Below, one piece after another: positions 9,258-17,179 of a stretch of 64,000 bases of DNA; position 1 is the stretch's first letter, and every line of letters starts with the position of its first letter. The notes under the pieces were generated by a model. It was not told the origin of the DNA. It saw nothing but the letters and a program-made list of their open reading frames with translations, and did no database searches. Where the stretch lies: positions 62,001-126,000 of the forward strand of contig CAYONZ010000002.1 of the NCBI GenBank assembly GCA_964405465.1. The letters run 5' to 3'. The stretch is from CAYONZ01 sp964405465 (lineage in GTDB: Bacteria > Bdellovibrionota > Bdellovibrionia > Bdellovibrionales > JAMPXM01). Both the position numbers and the translations under genes were made by a program.

Positions 9258-9368
9258 ATGTGTAAACACCACTGCGGTACAAACTCACTAGAAAAGTTGG
9301 AGCTGCGACTTTTGCTAGATGCTGTGGGTGAATTTAAAAAAAATCGAAAGGAAATGTATGAACAATAA
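9258..9368 (+). CDS. 36-residue CxxxC peptide upstream of an outer-membrane barrel
   Basis: An ATG with a near-ideal AGGAGG 8 nt upstream opens a frame encoding MCKHHCGTNSLEKLEL and 20 further residues. The N-terminal CKHHC places two Cys and two His within six residues, which suits metal or haem binding. The rest is a charged amphipathic helix ending KEMYEQ. The stop overlaps the start of the next gene by 11 nt, and the next gene's Shine-Dalgarno lies inside this frame, so the two should be translationally coupled. It has no hydrophobic segment and would stay in the cytoplasm. It could be a regulatory leader peptide. The family is unknown. Confidence 0.6.
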   Translation: MCKHHCGTNSLEKLELRLLLDAVGEFKKNRKEMYEQ

Positions 9369-9936
9369 GTTTGCATTGTTTCTCGGAGTCCTGTTACTTG
9401 GATCGGCATCGATGGCACAAAACATCTCGGCAACCAAAATGCCGAGCGCTGACTATGAACCAAGAAGAGTGCGCATTGGAGTTCTAGCTCCGCTATTGGA
9501 TGCAAGTTTCAAGGTGTCAAATGAAGGCCAATCGAAAACTAGCTCGGAATCCATTCAAGACTCTCTTGGTATTTCCGCGGGATATGCGAATCTCCCTTTG
9601 CAAGAGCTCGGATGGACAGCCAATGGGAGCTACATGAGGATTGCGAATGGTGGACCTAGTTTTGGATTGGCACGCGTGGACGGAAATCTGGCCTATGCCT
9701 TTAGCGAAGTGATGAATGTAAAAGGTGGCTTGAACTTGAGTAAATTTATAAGTGGTGGAGATTTGCCTAAGCTAGATGCCTCGTTGGGAGTTCAATTGTG
9801 TCTCGGTTTTCAGATGACTAAGAGTTTTGGTTTGGATATTGGCTACACACAGATGAACCAATCCGGCAAGTTCGACGATTTTAATTTAGAGCTTAAAGAG
9901 TCAGGACTTGAATTGGGGTTGTACGGGACATTCTAG
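9358..9936 (+). CDS. Small outer-membrane beta-barrel protein
   Basis: The ATG at 9358 is chosen because AAAGGA lies 6 nt upstream and gives a typical signal peptide (MNNKFALFLGVLLLGSASMA, cut before QNIS). The 192-residue product has alternating polar/hydrophobic strands such as VRIGVLAPLLDASFKV, GWTANGSYMRI and GLDIGYTQMN. It ends in ELGLYGTF, with the terminal Phe typical of barrels inserted by the BAM complex. This fits the OmpA/OprF-like 8-stranded barrel group, with no peptidoglycan-binding domain attached. The precise role is unknown. It overlaps the CxxxC peptide gene by 11 nt and is followed by large hairpins. Confidence 0.85.
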   Translation: MNNKFALFLGVLLLGSASMAQNISATKMPSADYEPRRVRIGVLAPLLDASFKVSNEGQSKTSSESIQDSLGISAGYANLPLQELGWTANGSYMRIANGGPSFGLARVDGNLAYAFSEVMNVKGGLNLSKFISGGDLPKLDASLGVQLCLGFQMTKSFGLDIGYTQMNQSGKFDDFNLELKESGLELGLYGTF

Positions 9937-9943
9937 TTTCAAA

Positions 9944-9997
9944 TCGACTCATCATCATTGCTAATCTTAAGGGTGATGACAAATGATGATGAGTCGA
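9944..9997. terminator. Long perfect hairpin after the barrel gene
   Basis: Two perfectly complementary 16-nt arms, TCGACTCATCATCATT and AATGATGATGAGTCGA, flank a 22-nt loop. It starts 8 bp after the barrel stop and lies between convergent genes. It probably ends or stabilises the forward transcript, although no long T run follows directly. Confidence 0.6.
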
Positions 9998-10007
9998 ATG
10001 ATCATTT

Positions 10008-10041
10008 GAGAAAATGAGATTTTATTTAAAATGATTTTCTC
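10008..10041. terminator. Second hairpin between convergent genes
   Basis: GAGAAAAT and ATTTTCTC form an AT-rich stem just before the 3' end of the reverse acyltransferase gene. Together with the hairpin at 9944 it separates the convergent transcripts. The loop is also AT-rich. Confidence 0.4.
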
Positions 10042-10059
10042 GATTTAAAATCTTGCAGA

Positions 10060-10839
10060 CTAAAAAACACTCTGTCTTTTGCTGAGCTCTTCTTGAATAG
10101 CCGCTTGCATGCGGTCCCGCATTTCACCAGCGAGCTCATTAAGGAGATCGGTGTCATCTGCTCTCGAGGCATCAAACGGATAGACAATGGGTGGAAGAAC
10201 CACCATCTTCCATTTTGCGGGAAGTGGTAGAAGATTGAGTGGTAGAGGAATGATCATGCTTTTGAGCTTTGGGCTGAGCTTGAATTGCTTGAGGTTAATA
10301 TGGGTCTCTTCTGCGCCCAAGATGATAACCGGAATTATCGGGCACTGTTCGAGTAACGCCATACGCACAAAACCTGTTTTGAAATTTTGCATCTGGTAAG
10401 CTTGTGCCGATGGTTTGAAGTTGCCGTACTCGGCTTCAGGAAAAATCATGAGCATGCGATTGCGCTTGAGAGCATTCAAACCATTGTCTGAAGTGGCCTT
10501 TAGAAAGCCAAGTTTTTCCATGGGGTAGGCAGTGAGTTTGGTTGTGAACCAAAACCAGTGGGCCAGAGCTCGAGGAATACGTCCTGTATTTTTGTACACT
10601 TCATGAATCAACATCACTGCATCGAACCCCGAAAACCCTGAGTGATTGGCTATTACAATTGCGGCTCCTCTTTTGGGGAGATGATGTGCTCCCTCAATCT
10701 CGAGCCGAAAATATTTCTCAAGTTGATCGAGTAGGAGATTGGGTACAGCATTATAGAAAATAGTATTCCAGTCGACATCTTGTACGTTTTTTTGAGCCTG
10801 TTTGAGCAGACTCTGTGCGAGTGCTTTGATGCGAGTCAT
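10060..10839 (-). CDS. PlsC-type lysophospholipid acyltransferase family protein
   Basis: This 259-residue protein contains VIANHSGFSGFDAVML (about residues 63-78). This is the His-x6-Asp variant of the acyltransferase motif I found in one branch of glycerolipid acyltransferases. FPEAEYGNFKPS is the motif III equivalent (FPEG-like). IIPVIILGAEE and LPLPAKWKMVVLPPIVYP match later conserved blocks. Members transfer acyl chains to lysophospholipid or glycerol-phosphate acceptors at the inner membrane. No signal peptide or clear transmembrane helix is present. It is transcribed away from glpK, so a glycerolipid link by position is possible but unproven. Confidence 0.85.
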   Translation of the reverse strand: MTRIKALAQSLLKQAQKNVQDVDWNTIFYNAVPNLLLDQLEKYFRLEIEGAHHLPKRGAAIVIANHSGFSGFDAVMLIHEVYKNTGRIPRALAHWFWFTTKLTAYPMEKLGFLKATSDNGLNALKRNRMLMIFPEAEYGNFKPSAQAYQMQNFKTGFVRMALLEQCPIIPVIILGAEETHINLKQFKLSPKLKSMIIPLPLNLLPLPAKWKMVVLPPIVYPFDASRADDTDLLNELAGEMRDRMQAAIQEELSKRQSVF

Positions 10840-11034
10840 AGTCTAATGATTGTATGTATTTTTTGGCAATTTGCCACCGTAAAATCAAAGGATATTTTTT
10901 CAAGCTGAAAGCTACAAATTTGTATGTGTTTTCATTTTTGTAGGGATTTGTGATTGATTTTTAGGGTGAGAGTGGATGTGATTGAAGAGTCTTACTGGAC
11001 TCGGTAAGGCCTTGCCAACATCAAAGGAAACATA

Positions 11035-12645
11035 ATGAAGTCTAAAGTAAAATCTCCCGCAAAAGTGAAAAATACTATGGCCAAAGGCCGAGAGAAGAAT
11101 AGTTTGAAAAGCGTGGTTCGTCCTCAAAAGACTGGTAAAGAGCAAAATCCGAAACCTGAATTTGTGCTAGCCATTGATCAGGGAACAACAGGAACGACGG
11201 CGATCTTAGTCAATAAAAAGGGTTTAATTGAGTGCAAGATCAATCTCGAGTATCGCCAATATTATCCGAAACCAGGTTGGGTTGAACATAATCCTGAAGA
11301 TATTTGGAAGAGTGTTTTGCAAACTATTTCTCTTTGTTTGCAAAAGGCTCGTGTTGATGGAAAAAAAATTGCGGCGATCGGCATCACCAATCAGAGAGAA
11401 ACAGTTTTGCTTTGGGATCGTGAGACAGGAAAGCCATTGCACAATGCTATTGTTTGGCAAGATCGACGTACGACTGATTTTTGTGAGGCATTAAAGAAAC
11501 AGAATCTCGAGAAATGGATTGCCAAGAAAACTGGTCTGGTGATTGATCCTTATTTTTCTGGATCTAAAATCAACTGGTTATTAGAAAATGTGTCTGGTGC
11601 AAAAAAGCGAGCGACTTTAGGAAAGCTGGCCGTCGGTACAATTGATTCGTTTTTGATTTGGCGTTTAACTTCGGGATTAACTCATCGAACCGATGTTTCG
11701 AATGCTTCCCGTACCATGTTGATGAATATCGAAACCGGCCATTGGGACCGAGACCTTTTAAAGACATTTGATGTGCCTGATGAAATCTTACCAGAGATTT
11801 CAGATTCCAGCGGTCTATTGGGTTACACCAAGGGACTTAAAATCTTGCCTGATGGTATTCCAATTTCGGGGGTGGCTGGAGACCAGCAGGCCGCACTATT
11901 TGGGCAGAGTTGCTTCAATGTAGGTGAAAGTAAGTGCACATTTGGTACGGGTAGTTTTTTGTTAATGAATTCTGGAAGTGAAATGGTTCATTCGCAATCA
12001 GGAATGCTGACAACGGTGGGATGGCGCCTAAAGGGTGACCGACAAATGACTTATGCCTTGGAAGGCGGAGCGTTTATCTGTGGTGCCGCAGTTCAATTTT
12101 TACGAGATCAGTTGGGATTTATTCAGAAGAGCTCCGAAATTGAAAAGCTTGCGGCCTCGGTTGGTGATACTGCAGGTGTCGAATTCGTACCAGCGTTGAC
12201 CGGACTCGGTGCTCCTCACTGGAACCCTCATGCACGGGGCATGATTTCTGGATTGACCAGAGGGACAACTCGAGCCCACATCGCACGCGCCACTCTCGAA
12301 GCGATGGCTCTGCAAAATGCCGAAATTCTTCTGGCGATGCAAAAAGATTTGAATCGACCTTTGCGCTCGGTTCGTGTCGATGGAGGTGCGGCGGCGAATA
12401 ACCTTTTGATGCAAATTCAGTCGGATTATTTGGGTGTTGAAGTGGTGCGTCCGCAGATGATCGAAACAACTTCCTTGGGCGCCGCTTATTTAGCAGGCTT
12501 GGGGGTTGGTTTTTGGAAGAGCAAAGACGAGCTGGCCAAAATTTATAAAGTAAATAAAAAGTTTTCTCCTAAGCTTTCGCTTGAAAAGCGCAATCAGAGA
12601 CTGCTCGGGTGGCAGATGGCCATTCGCCGCGCAACCTTGACTTAG
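11035..12645 (+). CDS. glpK: Glycerol kinase with basic N-terminal extension
   Basis: GlpK phosphorylates glycerol to sn-glycerol 3-phosphate with ATP. The FGGY-type ATPase fold begins at residue ~43 with FVLAIDQGTTGTTAILV. ITNQRETVLLWDRETG and NAIVWQDRRT follow, then SNASRTMLMNI, GVAGDQQAALFGQ and GGAAANNLLMQIQSD near the end, all family signatures. The core length is usual for bacterial GlpK. The ATG start has AAAGGAAA ~7 nt upstream. It therefore adds ~42 Lys/Arg-rich residues absent from typical GlpK; an internal Met15 is an alternative. No glpF or glpD lies nearby. The gene is followed by a five-unit hairpin array. Confidence 0.95.
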   Translation: MKSKVKSPAKVKNTMAKGREKNSLKSVVRPQKTGKEQNPKPEFVLAIDQGTTGTTAILVNKKGLIECKINLEYRQYYPKPGWVEHNPEDIWKSVLQTISLCLQKARVDGKKIAAIGITNQRETVLLWDRETGKPLHNAIVWQDRRTTDFCEALKKQNLEKWIAKKTGLVIDPYFSGSKINWLLENVSGAKKRATLGKLAVGTIDSFLIWRLTSGLTHRTDVSNASRTMLMNIETGHWDRDLLKTFDVPDEILPEISDSSGLLGYTKGLKILPDGIPISGVAGDQQAALFGQSCFNVGESKCTFGTGSFLLMNSGSEMVHSQSGMLTTVGWRLKGDRQMTYALEGGAFICGAAVQFLRDQLGFIQKSSEIEKLAASVGDTAGVEFVPALTGLGAPHWNPHARGMISGLTRGTTRAHIARATLEAMALQNAEILLAMQKDLNRPLRSVRVDGGAAANNLLMQIQSDYLGVEVVRPQMIETTSLGAAYLAGLGVGFWKSKDELAKIYKVNKKFSPKLSLEKRNQRLLGWQMAIRRATLT

Positions 12646-12683
12646 GGTATTGCAGGACAGGGCACTGGTTTTGAATTGTTCCA

Positions 12684-12809
12684 TACAAGCGGGCTTGTCG
12701 GTATACTTCAGACAAGAACACTTGTCTGATACATTCCAGACAAGCGGGCTTGTCGTTACATTACAGACAAGTAGGCTTGTCTGATACATTACAGACAAGT
12801 GCTCTTGTC
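12684..12809. repeat. Tandem array of five palindromic 16-bp units (period 27-28 bp)
   Basis: Units GACAAG-N4-CTTGTC lie at 12684-12699 (left arm TACAAG), 12711-12726, 12739-12754, 12766-12771 with 12776-12781, and 12794-12809. The loops are CGGG, AACA, CGGG, TAGG and TGCT. The 11-12 nt spacers share the pattern TGATACATTACA, so the whole unit is repeated, not just the palindrome. The array sits between the 3' ends of glpK and the reverse 173-residue gene, and its last unit overlaps that gene's stop codon. It could act as a bidirectional terminator or mRNA-protecting array, or as a cluster of dyad protein-binding sites. Confidence 0.9.
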
Positions 12810-13310
12810 TTCGTTCGAGGATTCGGGGCTTGCATCTTCGGGATTTTTTTTGGCTCCGTCGTATCCGTACATGATGAGCATATCGTTCAGCAATTCCCGA
12901 AGTGGGGGTGGTGTCGGTTTATTTTGAATGGCAGCAACGGCGCACTCCAAGTAGCCCAACATAGTACGAAGGTCAGACACTGATTTATGTTCTTTAAGCC
13001 AGGCATAGAAATCCTCTATAGCCTCGATCCATTCAGCTAAACTATAGGGGGAGGCATCGACAGACTTAGCCAATCGGCTGAAACTGACGATGTGATTAGG
13101 AAATTGTCGAGCGTTTCGTTCAAGTATAATTGAGACCGAGTTGAATTCGAAGGGCGAGTGGGATGCTCTTGCCAATTTTTCAAAGACTTCGGCCTCCAAT
13201 CCTGAGATATCAGAATGCACTTGAGCTCTATTAAATACATCAAGCCAGGACTCGAGAGGCAGCGAGGTTTCTTCGTATTTCTCCTGAGCTAGAATGTATA
13301 AATCAAGCAT
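12789..13310 (-). CDS. Unknown protein in the metH operon
   Basis: This 173-residue protein starts 18 bp after the metH stop on the same strand, with AAAGG upstream of the ATG, so it is very likely co-transcribed with metH. It is helical and soluble with no signal peptide. Phrases such as SLAEWIEAIEDFYAWLKEHKSV suggest a small alpha-helical bundle. The C-terminus is a Ser/Glu/Asp-rich tail (NPEDASPESSNEDKS). No known domain was recognised. Its last codons and stop lie in the fifth hairpin of the palindrome array, so the repeats have probably spread into the gene's end. A role linked to methionine or cobalamin metabolism would be a guess from position. Confidence 0.75.
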   Translation of the reverse strand: MLDLYILAQEKYEETSLPLESWLDVFNRAQVHSDISGLEAEVFEKLARASHSPFEFNSVSIILERNARQFPNHIVSFSRLAKSVDASPYSLAEWIEAIEDFYAWLKEHKSVSDLRTMLGYLECAVAAIQNKPTPPPLRELLNDMLIMYGYDGAKKNPEDASPESSNEDKSTCL

Positions 13311-13328
13311 CTCGATACCTTTACTTTT

Positions 13329-16300
13329 TTATGGCTCATAACCAAGGTTGGGAGTGAGCCATCTCTCGATTTCTTTCACTGCGAGATTTTTTCTTCGCGC
13401 ATAATCCTCGACTTGGTCCCGCTGCAATTGTCCAACATTGAAATACCTTGCATGAGGATGACCAAAATAGAACCCCGAAACTGAGCTTGGAGGGTTCATT
13501 GCAAAGTTCTCGGTGAGTTGAATGCCGGTGTGCTTTTCTGCATCAAGCACTTGCCAAAGTAGAGCTTTTTCGGTGTGGTCAGGGCACGCTGGGTAGCCTG
13601 GAGCTGGTCGAATTCCGCGATATTTTTCAGAAATCAGATCTTGATGTGAGAGATTTTCTTCTTTGCCAAATCCCCATTGATCGCGAACCTTCTTGTGTAA
13701 CATTTCAGTCAGTGCTTCTGCGAAACGGTCACCAAGAGCTTTGACTAAAATGGAGTTGTAGTCATCCATATCATTTTCAAAAACTTTGGCGAACTTTTCG
13801 ACCTCAAATCCTGTGGTGACGGCGAAACCACCAAAATAGTCTTTCACTCCTGTTTCTTTTGGTGCAACAAAATCTGCGAGACAGTAGTAGCGAGGGTCAT
13901 CAATTTTTTCTTTTTGCTGGCGTAAGAAGTGAAAGCGCTGCAGGATTTTGCTCCGAGACTCATCGGTATACAACTCGATGTCATCGCCGACGCTGTTCGC
14001 AGGCCACAAACCGTAAACCGCTCTCGCATGAAATTGTTTTTCCTCGACAATTTTTTTAAGAATTTCTTGTGCATCTTGATAAAGTTCTAGAGCCTGGCTA
14101 CCGAACTTTTCATTTTCAAAAATTTTGGGGTACATGCCTTTGAGTTCCCAAGTCCAGAAGAAAGGGGACCAATCAATAAAGGGTACGACATCTTGAAGTG
14201 GAATCTCTTGCAGAACTTGCAGGCCTATTTTTTCGGGGCGATCGACACGAATGGTTTTCCAATCAGTTTCAAATTTAAGTGAACGTGCTTTCTGAATCGG
14301 AAGCAGTGATGCCTTTTTAGCCTGTGAAGCGGCATAGCTCTTTCTTAGGCGATCATGCCCCTCATTGATCTCTTTGGTGAAAGCTTCTTTTGTATCTGGG
14401 TTCATCAAACGATTGCAAACACCTACGACCAATGAGGCATCTGAGACCTGGGTCGTAACACCGCTATAGTGTTGCGCAATTTTTATTGAGGTGTGAGCTT
14501 TACTTGTGGTGGCTCCACCGATTAGCAATGGAGTTTTAAATCCCTGTCGCTCCATTTCTTGCGCATTGAAAATCATTTCGTCAAGTGAGGGAGTGATTAA
14601 ACCGCTGAGTCCGATGATATCGGCTTTCACTTCATTGGCTTTTTTCAAAATATCATGACACGAAACCATGACCCCAAGATCATGAACTTGGTAGCCGTTA
14701 CACGCGAGTACAACTGAGACAATGTTTTTGCCGATGTCGTGTACATCTCCTTTAACCGTGGCAATTACGAAGACCCCCTGGTTGTGGGTGGCCCCCGTGA
14801 GGCGTTTCTCGTCTTCCATAAACGGCTGTAGAAAAGCAACGGCACGCTTCATGACTCGAGCGCTCTTAACCACCTGGGGAAGAAACATTTTTCCTTCACC
14901 AAATAATTCTCCGACAATCTTCATGCCTCCCATCAGAGGGCCTTCAATCACTAAGAGTGGGCGCTTATACTTTTCAAGTGCTTCTTTGGTGTCTGCCTCA
15001 ACATGCTCGACAATTCCTTTGACCAATGAATGGGCCAGTCGTTCTTCAACCGTTCCTTTTCTCCACTCATCTTCATGTTTTTCGCTATTCTTATTTTCGC
15101 CTTTGAGCTGCTCGGCGAGTTGAATGAGGCGTTCGGTTGCATCAGCTCGGCGATTGAGAAGTACGTCTTCGACCCGCTCAAGAAGTTGCGGGTCGATTTC
15201 TTCGTAAACCTCAAGCATTCCGGCGTTGACGATGCCCATGTCGAGTCCGGCGCGAATCGCATGAAAAAGAAAGGCGCTGTGTATGGCTTCGCGAACTTTA
15301 TTGTTGCCGCGAAAGGAAAATGAAATATTAGAGATACCACCACTTGTTCTGGCTCCGGGGCAGCTGCGTTTGATCTCGCGAACCGCTTCGATAAAATCGA
15401 GAGCATAGTTATTGTGCTCCTCCATTCCGGTGGCGACTGTAAGTACGTTGGGGTCAAAAATAATGTCGTTTGGATTCATTCCGACTTTTTCTGTAAGGAG
15501 ACGATAGGCCCGTTCACAAATTCGGACCTTATCTTCTTTCGAAGTGGCTTGTCCTTTTTCATCAAAGGCCATCACGACCACAGCGGCACCATAACGTTGC
15601 AGCATTCGCGCCTGTTCGAGAAAGTTGGCCTCGCCCTCTTTAAGTGAAATGGAGTTGACGACAGGCTTTCCTTGCAAGCATTTCAGGCCGGCTTCAAGTA
15701 CCGACCACTTCGAGCTGTCGATCATAATTGGCACTTTACAAATTTCTGGTTCACTTGAAATCAAATTGAGAAACTTTCGCATGCTCGCTTCGCTATCTAG
15801 CATACCTTCATCGAAATTGACGTCCAAAATATTGGCACCGCTTTCGACTTGTTGTCGGGCAATGGTCAAGGCTTCGTCATATTTCTCTTCTTTGATAAGT
15901 TTAGCGAATCGCGGTGAACCCGTGACATTCGTTCGTTCACCAACAATCACGAAGGGTGCTGAATGAGCAGGGACAGTGAGAGCTTCAAGTCCACTTAACT
16001 TTAGGCCCTCTTCTGGCGAACCCAAAGGCCTTGGTGCAAATCCTTGCACACGCTCGACAATGGCTTTGATATGCGTAGGGGTGGTCCCACAACAACCACC
16101 CACTATATTCAAGAGTCCTCTCTTAGCAAATTCAGCCAGTTGATACGAAGTCATTTCAGGGGTTTCGTTGTAACCCGTTGGGCTGAGAGGATTGGGTAAG
16201 CCTGCATTGGGGTAACAGCTCACATAACAATTGGAGATTCGATGCAGTGACTCGAGGTAGGGTTGCATGTCCTTGGCGCCAAGCGCGCAATTCAGACCCA

Positions 16301-17063
16301 CCGAAAGAGGATTGGTGTGCATAACCGAATGCCAAAAGGCCTCGATGGTTTGTCCCGAGAGTGTTCTTCCGGAAGCATCAGTGATCGTGACCGAAATCAT
16401 GACCGGCAAACGCACGCCAGTGGTTTGAAAATATTGATCGATGGCAAATAGCGCGGCTTTGGCATTGAGCGTGTCAAAGATCGTTTCTGGTAAAAGAATG
16501 TCGACGCCGCCTTCGACCAAGGCTTTGATCTGTTCAAAATAACTTTGTGTCAAATCGTCGAAACTGGTTGCGCGAAAACCTGGGTCGTTGACATCGGGAG
16601 ACATCGACGCGGTTTTGTTGGTTGGACCGAGGGCTCCTGCAACGAACACTCTTCGCGAAGGATTTTGTTTTACGAACTGATCTCGGACTTCGCAGGCAAT
16701 TCGAGCGGCAGCAAAGTTGAGATCATAAACTATTTCTGAGAGATCATAATCAGCTTGCGCGATGCTGGTGCCACTAAAAGTGTTCGTTTCAATGATATCT
16801 GCACCTGCATCGAGGTAGGCATAGTGAATTTCTTTAATGACTTCGGGTTTGGTGAGTACCAGCAAGTCGTTGTTGCCTTTTAAATCTTTGTGATGATTTT
16901 TAAAGCGCTCTCCGCGGTAATCGGCCTCACTCAGTTTGTAGGTTTGCACCATTGTTCCCATGGCGCCGTCAATAAATAGGATGCGTTGATTTAAAAGGCC
17001 TCGCAACTCATGCAGCTGTGAGGAGTCTTGAAGAGTGCGAAATTCAGGTGAAGTGTTTAGCAT
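13329..17063 (-). CDS. metH: Cobalamin-dependent methionine synthase
   Basis: MetH moves the methyl group of 5-methyltetrahydrofolate to homocysteine through cobalamin. The domains appear in the usual order. The homocysteine domain has GLNCALGA and VGGCCGTTPTH (zinc Cys ligands). The pterin-binding domain has VGERTNVTGSPRF. The cap and B12 domain has GDVHDIGKNIV, with the DxHxxG cobalamin-ligating His. The C-terminal SAM-binding reactivation domain has RPAPGYPACPDH. It is full length at ~1244 residues. The ATG at 17063 is preferred over one 19 codons upstream because it opens the conserved N-terminus. The start lies 116 bp from a divergent MetE-like gene, a gap too short for a cobalamin riboswitch and with none seen. 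Confidence 0.97.
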   Translation of the reverse strand: MLNTSPEFRTLQDSSQLHELRGLLNQRILFIDGAMGTMVQTYKLSEADYRGERFKNHHKDLKGNNDLLVLTKPEVIKEIHYAYLDAGADIIETNTFSGTSIAQADYDLSEIVYDLNFAAARIACEVRDQFVKQNPSRRVFVAGALGPTNKTASMSPDVNDPGFRATSFDDLTQSYFEQIKALVEGGVDILLPETIFDTLNAKAALFAIDQYFQTTGVRLPVMISVTITDASGRTLSGQTIEAFWHSVMHTNPLSVGLNCALGAKDMQPYLESLHRISNCYVSCYPNAGLPNPLSPTGYNETPEMTSYQLAEFAKRGLLNIVGGCCGTTPTHIKAIVERVQGFAPRPLGSPEEGLKLSGLEALTVPAHSAPFVIVGERTNVTGSPRFAKLIKEEKYDEALTIARQQVESGANILDVNFDEGMLDSEASMRKFLNLISSEPEICKVPIMIDSSKWSVLEAGLKCLQGKPVVNSISLKEGEANFLEQARMLQRYGAAVVVMAFDEKGQATSKEDKVRICERAYRLLTEKVGMNPNDIIFDPNVLTVATGMEEHNNYALDFIEAVREIKRSCPGARTSGGISNISFSFRGNNKVREAIHSAFLFHAIRAGLDMGIVNAGMLEVYEEIDPQLLERVEDVLLNRRADATERLIQLAEQLKGENKNSEKHEDEWRKGTVEERLAHSLVKGIVEHVEADTKEALEKYKRPLLVIEGPLMGGMKIVGELFGEGKMFLPQVVKSARVMKRAVAFLQPFMEDEKRLTGATHNQGVFVIATVKGDVHDIGKNIVSVVLACNGYQVHDLGVMVSCHDILKKANEVKADIIGLSGLITPSLDEMIFNAQEMERQGFKTPLLIGGATTSKAHTSIKIAQHYSGVTTQVSDASLVVGVCNRLMNPDTKEAFTKEINEGHDRLRKSYAASQAKKASLLPIQKARSLKFETDWKTIRVDRPEKIGLQVLQEIPLQDVVPFIDWSPFFWTWELKGMYPKIFENEKFGSQALELYQDAQEILKKIVEEKQFHARAVYGLWPANSVGDDIELYTDESRSKILQRFHFLRQQKEKIDDPRYYCLADFVAPKETGVKDYFGGFAVTTGFEVEKFAKVFENDMDDYNSILVKALGDRFAEALTEMLHKKVRDQWGFGKEENLSHQDLISEKYRGIRPAPGYPACPDHTEKALLWQVLDAEKHTGIQLTENFAMNPPSSVSGFYFGHPHARYFNVGQLQRDQVEDYARRKNLAVKEIERWLTPNLGYEP

Positions 17064-17179
17064 TTCTTGGTGTCCATATGTTTTGTTTGCTCTTGATTTC
17101 AAGTTCTGATCTCGACACAATGACAGGTGCTCAGAGAAAGTGTGGATCTAGTGAACACTGTAATCTAAGTGGAGAGTTC

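Noticed and set aside
12490..12798. Reverse frame of 102 codons running through the hairpin array and antisense to glpK
   Set aside because: Its apparent peptide repetition comes only from translating the tandem DNA repeat; there is no ribosome binding site.
12684..12809. CRISPR-like array
   Set aside because: The 'spacers' are themselves repeated and only 11-12 nt long, the repeats are short palindromes, and no cas gene is present.
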